From Pseudomonas avellanae BPIC 631 (GTDB lineage Bacteria > Pseudomonadota > Gammaproteobacteria > Pseudomonadales > Pseudomonadaceae), in contig NZ_ATDK01000220.1 of the NCBI RefSeq assembly GCF_000444135.1, forward strand, positions 1 to 44,838: 44,838 bases of DNA, given 5' to 3'. The notes under the pieces were generated by a model that was given only the letters and a program-made list of their open reading frames with translations, had not been told where the DNA came from and ran no database searches. Positions within the stretch are counted from its first letter, which is position 1. Every line of letters begins with the position of its first letter. Both the position numbers and the translations under genes were made by a program. Positions 43,670 to 44,838 of the stretch are shown piece after piece.

Positions 43670-44521
43670 TCAGTCGAAGACGACTGTCTTGTTGTCGTGT
43701 ACCAGAACACGGTCTTCCAGGTGCGCACGCAGACCGCGAGCCAACACCATCTTTTCCACGTCGCGGCCGAAGCGCACCATGTTTTCGATGCTGTCGCGAT
43801 GGCTGACGCGGACCACATCCTGTTCGATGATCGGCCCGGCATCGAGTTCTTCGGTGACATAGTGACAGGTCGCACCGATCAGCTTGACCCCGCGCAGCGA
43901 AGCCTGATGGTAAGGCTTGGCGCCAACAAACGAGGGCAGGAAGCTGTGGTGGATGTTGATCACCTGATGGGCGTATTCACGGCACAGCTGCGGCGGCAGA
44001 ATCTGCATGTAACGCGCCAGAACCACAACATCCGCCTGATGGTGCCCGACCAGACGCGACACTTCGGCAAACGCCGGTTCCTTGTCTTTAGGGTCCACCG
44101 GCACGTGGTAGTAAGGGATGTCATGCCACTCGACCATGCTGCGCAGGTCCTGATGGTTTGAAATCACACAGGCGATATCGCAGTCGAGTTCGTCGCTGTG
44201 CCAGCGGTGCAGCAGGTCCGCCAGACAATGCGATTCGCGGCTGGCCATCAGCACGACGCGCTTCTTCTGCGCCGAATCGGTAATGCGCCAGTCCATCGAG
44301 AACTCTTCGGCAATCGGCGTAAAGGCCTCACGAAACCCGTCCAGGTCAAAAGGCAGGGTGTCGGCACGAATCTCGTGACGCATGAAAAACCAGCCGCTGA
44401 GATTGTCCGAATGATGACTCGCTTCGGTGATCCAGCCGTTATGGGACGCCAGAAAGTTACTGACTTTGGCAACGATGCCTACACGGTCCGGGCAAGCAAT
44501 CACCAGACGAAAAGTGCGCAT
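43670..44521 (-). CDS. purU: Formyltetrahydrofolate deformylase PurU
   Basis: A 283-residue enzyme. An N-terminal ACT domain (residues 1-80, LVIACPDRVGIVAKVSNFLA) is followed by a formyltransferase-type catalytic domain (VLMASRESHCLADLL; ARYMQILP; NIHHSFLPSF at 189-198; TEELDAGPIIEQD). Asn189, His191 or His192 and Asp227 are the likely catalytic residues. It hydrolyses 10-formyl-THF to formate and THF, which balances one-carbon pools and supplies formate to PurT; methionine and glycine act on the ACT domain in E. coli. GGAG lies 10 bases before ATG 44521. In P. aeruginosa purU sits next to mvaT, which would fall just beyond this window. Confidence 0.93.
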   Translation of the reverse strand: MRTFRLVIACPDRVGIVAKVSNFLASHNGWITEASHHSDNLSGWFFMRHEIRADTLPFDLDGFREAFTPIAEEFSMDWRITDSAQKKRVVLMASRESHCLADLLHRWHSDELDCDIACVISNHQDLRSMVEWHDIPYYHVPVDPKDKEPAFAEVSRLVGHHQADVVVLARYMQILPPQLCREYAHQVINIHHSFLPSFVGAKPYHQASLRGVKLIGATCHYVTEELDAGPIIEQDVVRVSHRDSIENMVRFGRDVEKMVLARGLRAHLEDRVLVHDNKTVVFD

Positions 44522-44838
44522 TTAGGGAAACTCCAGAACTTCGCAAAGCCGCTATTCTAGCGGCTGCGGAGCAAAACTGCAGTATCTGTGTTGCCTGAAT
44601 GCGCAGGTCGAAAAGCACGCCGCCCAAGCAAAAGATTGCACCGTGCCAGTACCGGCTTTTACCGCGCACGAGGCTAAACAAAACCTCTAATAAGGAGGGC
44701 TTTATAGCGCGGTTCTTTTGAAGGAGGTACGGTGCGTTCCTAGTGTACTGTTTTCGAAAAAATCAGCCACCAACTAACGGAAAATTCAAATCTTATCAAT
44801 AGCTTAGCTTGCAGGTTATGGGTAACTTATTTCGAAAA
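44522..44838. other. 317-bp region to the window edge, no gene seen
   Basis: The first part is the purU upstream region. From about 44690 it turns AT-rich. AAGGAGGT at 44721-44728 is a perfect Shine-Dalgarno sequence, but the nearest starts open only a 3-codon frame (GTG 44732) and a 19-codon frame (GTG 44743). It could be the promoter and leader of the next gene. Confidence 0.4.

Overview
The window looks like chromosomal DNA of a plant-associated Pseudomonas, most likely the P. syringae group. This is inferred from gene content recalled from family knowledge: a secreted pectin lyase, a XaxAB-type binary toxin pair, a PmeR/TtgR-type repressor facing mexAB-oprM, a PcaR-controlled beta-ketoadipate operon, bglX, pit and purU. 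No database was searched. I saw no rRNA, tRNA, CRISPR array or intact insertion sequence.

Layout. 1-1603: the tail of a RelE-like toxin gene, a terminator and a Fic protein gene with repeated operator-like sites. 1592-5967 (minus strand): pectin lyase, GNAT acetyltransferase, YiaY-type iron alcohol dehydrogenase and a SAM methyltransferase. 6265-8501: the xaxA-xaxB toxin pair behind its own promoter-like site and a palindrome. 8560-9924 (minus): two TPM-domain proteins. 10224-18297: periplasmic beta-glucosidase BglX, then a DctB/DctD-type two-component pair and an orphan hybrid histidine kinase. 18465-21712: hscC with a membrane J-like protein. 21925-26946: two MFS transporters separated by a secreted repeat microprotein, a flavin reductase-like protein and two small proteins. 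26960-28277 (minus): a DUF3396 (type VI immunity-like) protein preceded by an overlapping 67-codon gene. 28556-35237: pmeR divergent from mexA-mexB-oprM, with a recognisable operator between them. 35314-40597 (minus): pcaR, then pcaI-pcaJ-pcaF-pcaT, with PcaR-type boxes before both pcaR and pcaI. 41455-44521: a small protein, the phosphate transporter Pit, another small protein and PurU.

How the genes work together. The clearest functional units are the efflux unit (repressor, operator and three-part RND pump), the lower beta-ketoadipate pathway (CoA transferase, thiolase, dicarboxylate uptake and IclR regulator), the binary pore-forming toxin, and the Hsp70/J pair. The pectin lyase and the aromatic acid pathway fit life on plant tissue.

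Most worth a second look: a candidate small RNA at about 40745-40842, next to the PcaR boxes and ending in a strong intrinsic terminator; the secreted microprotein with 13-residue repeats (23754-23999); the immunity-like gene without a visible effector (26960-28277); the operator arrangement at the fic start codon; and the promoter plus palindrome ahead of xaxAB.
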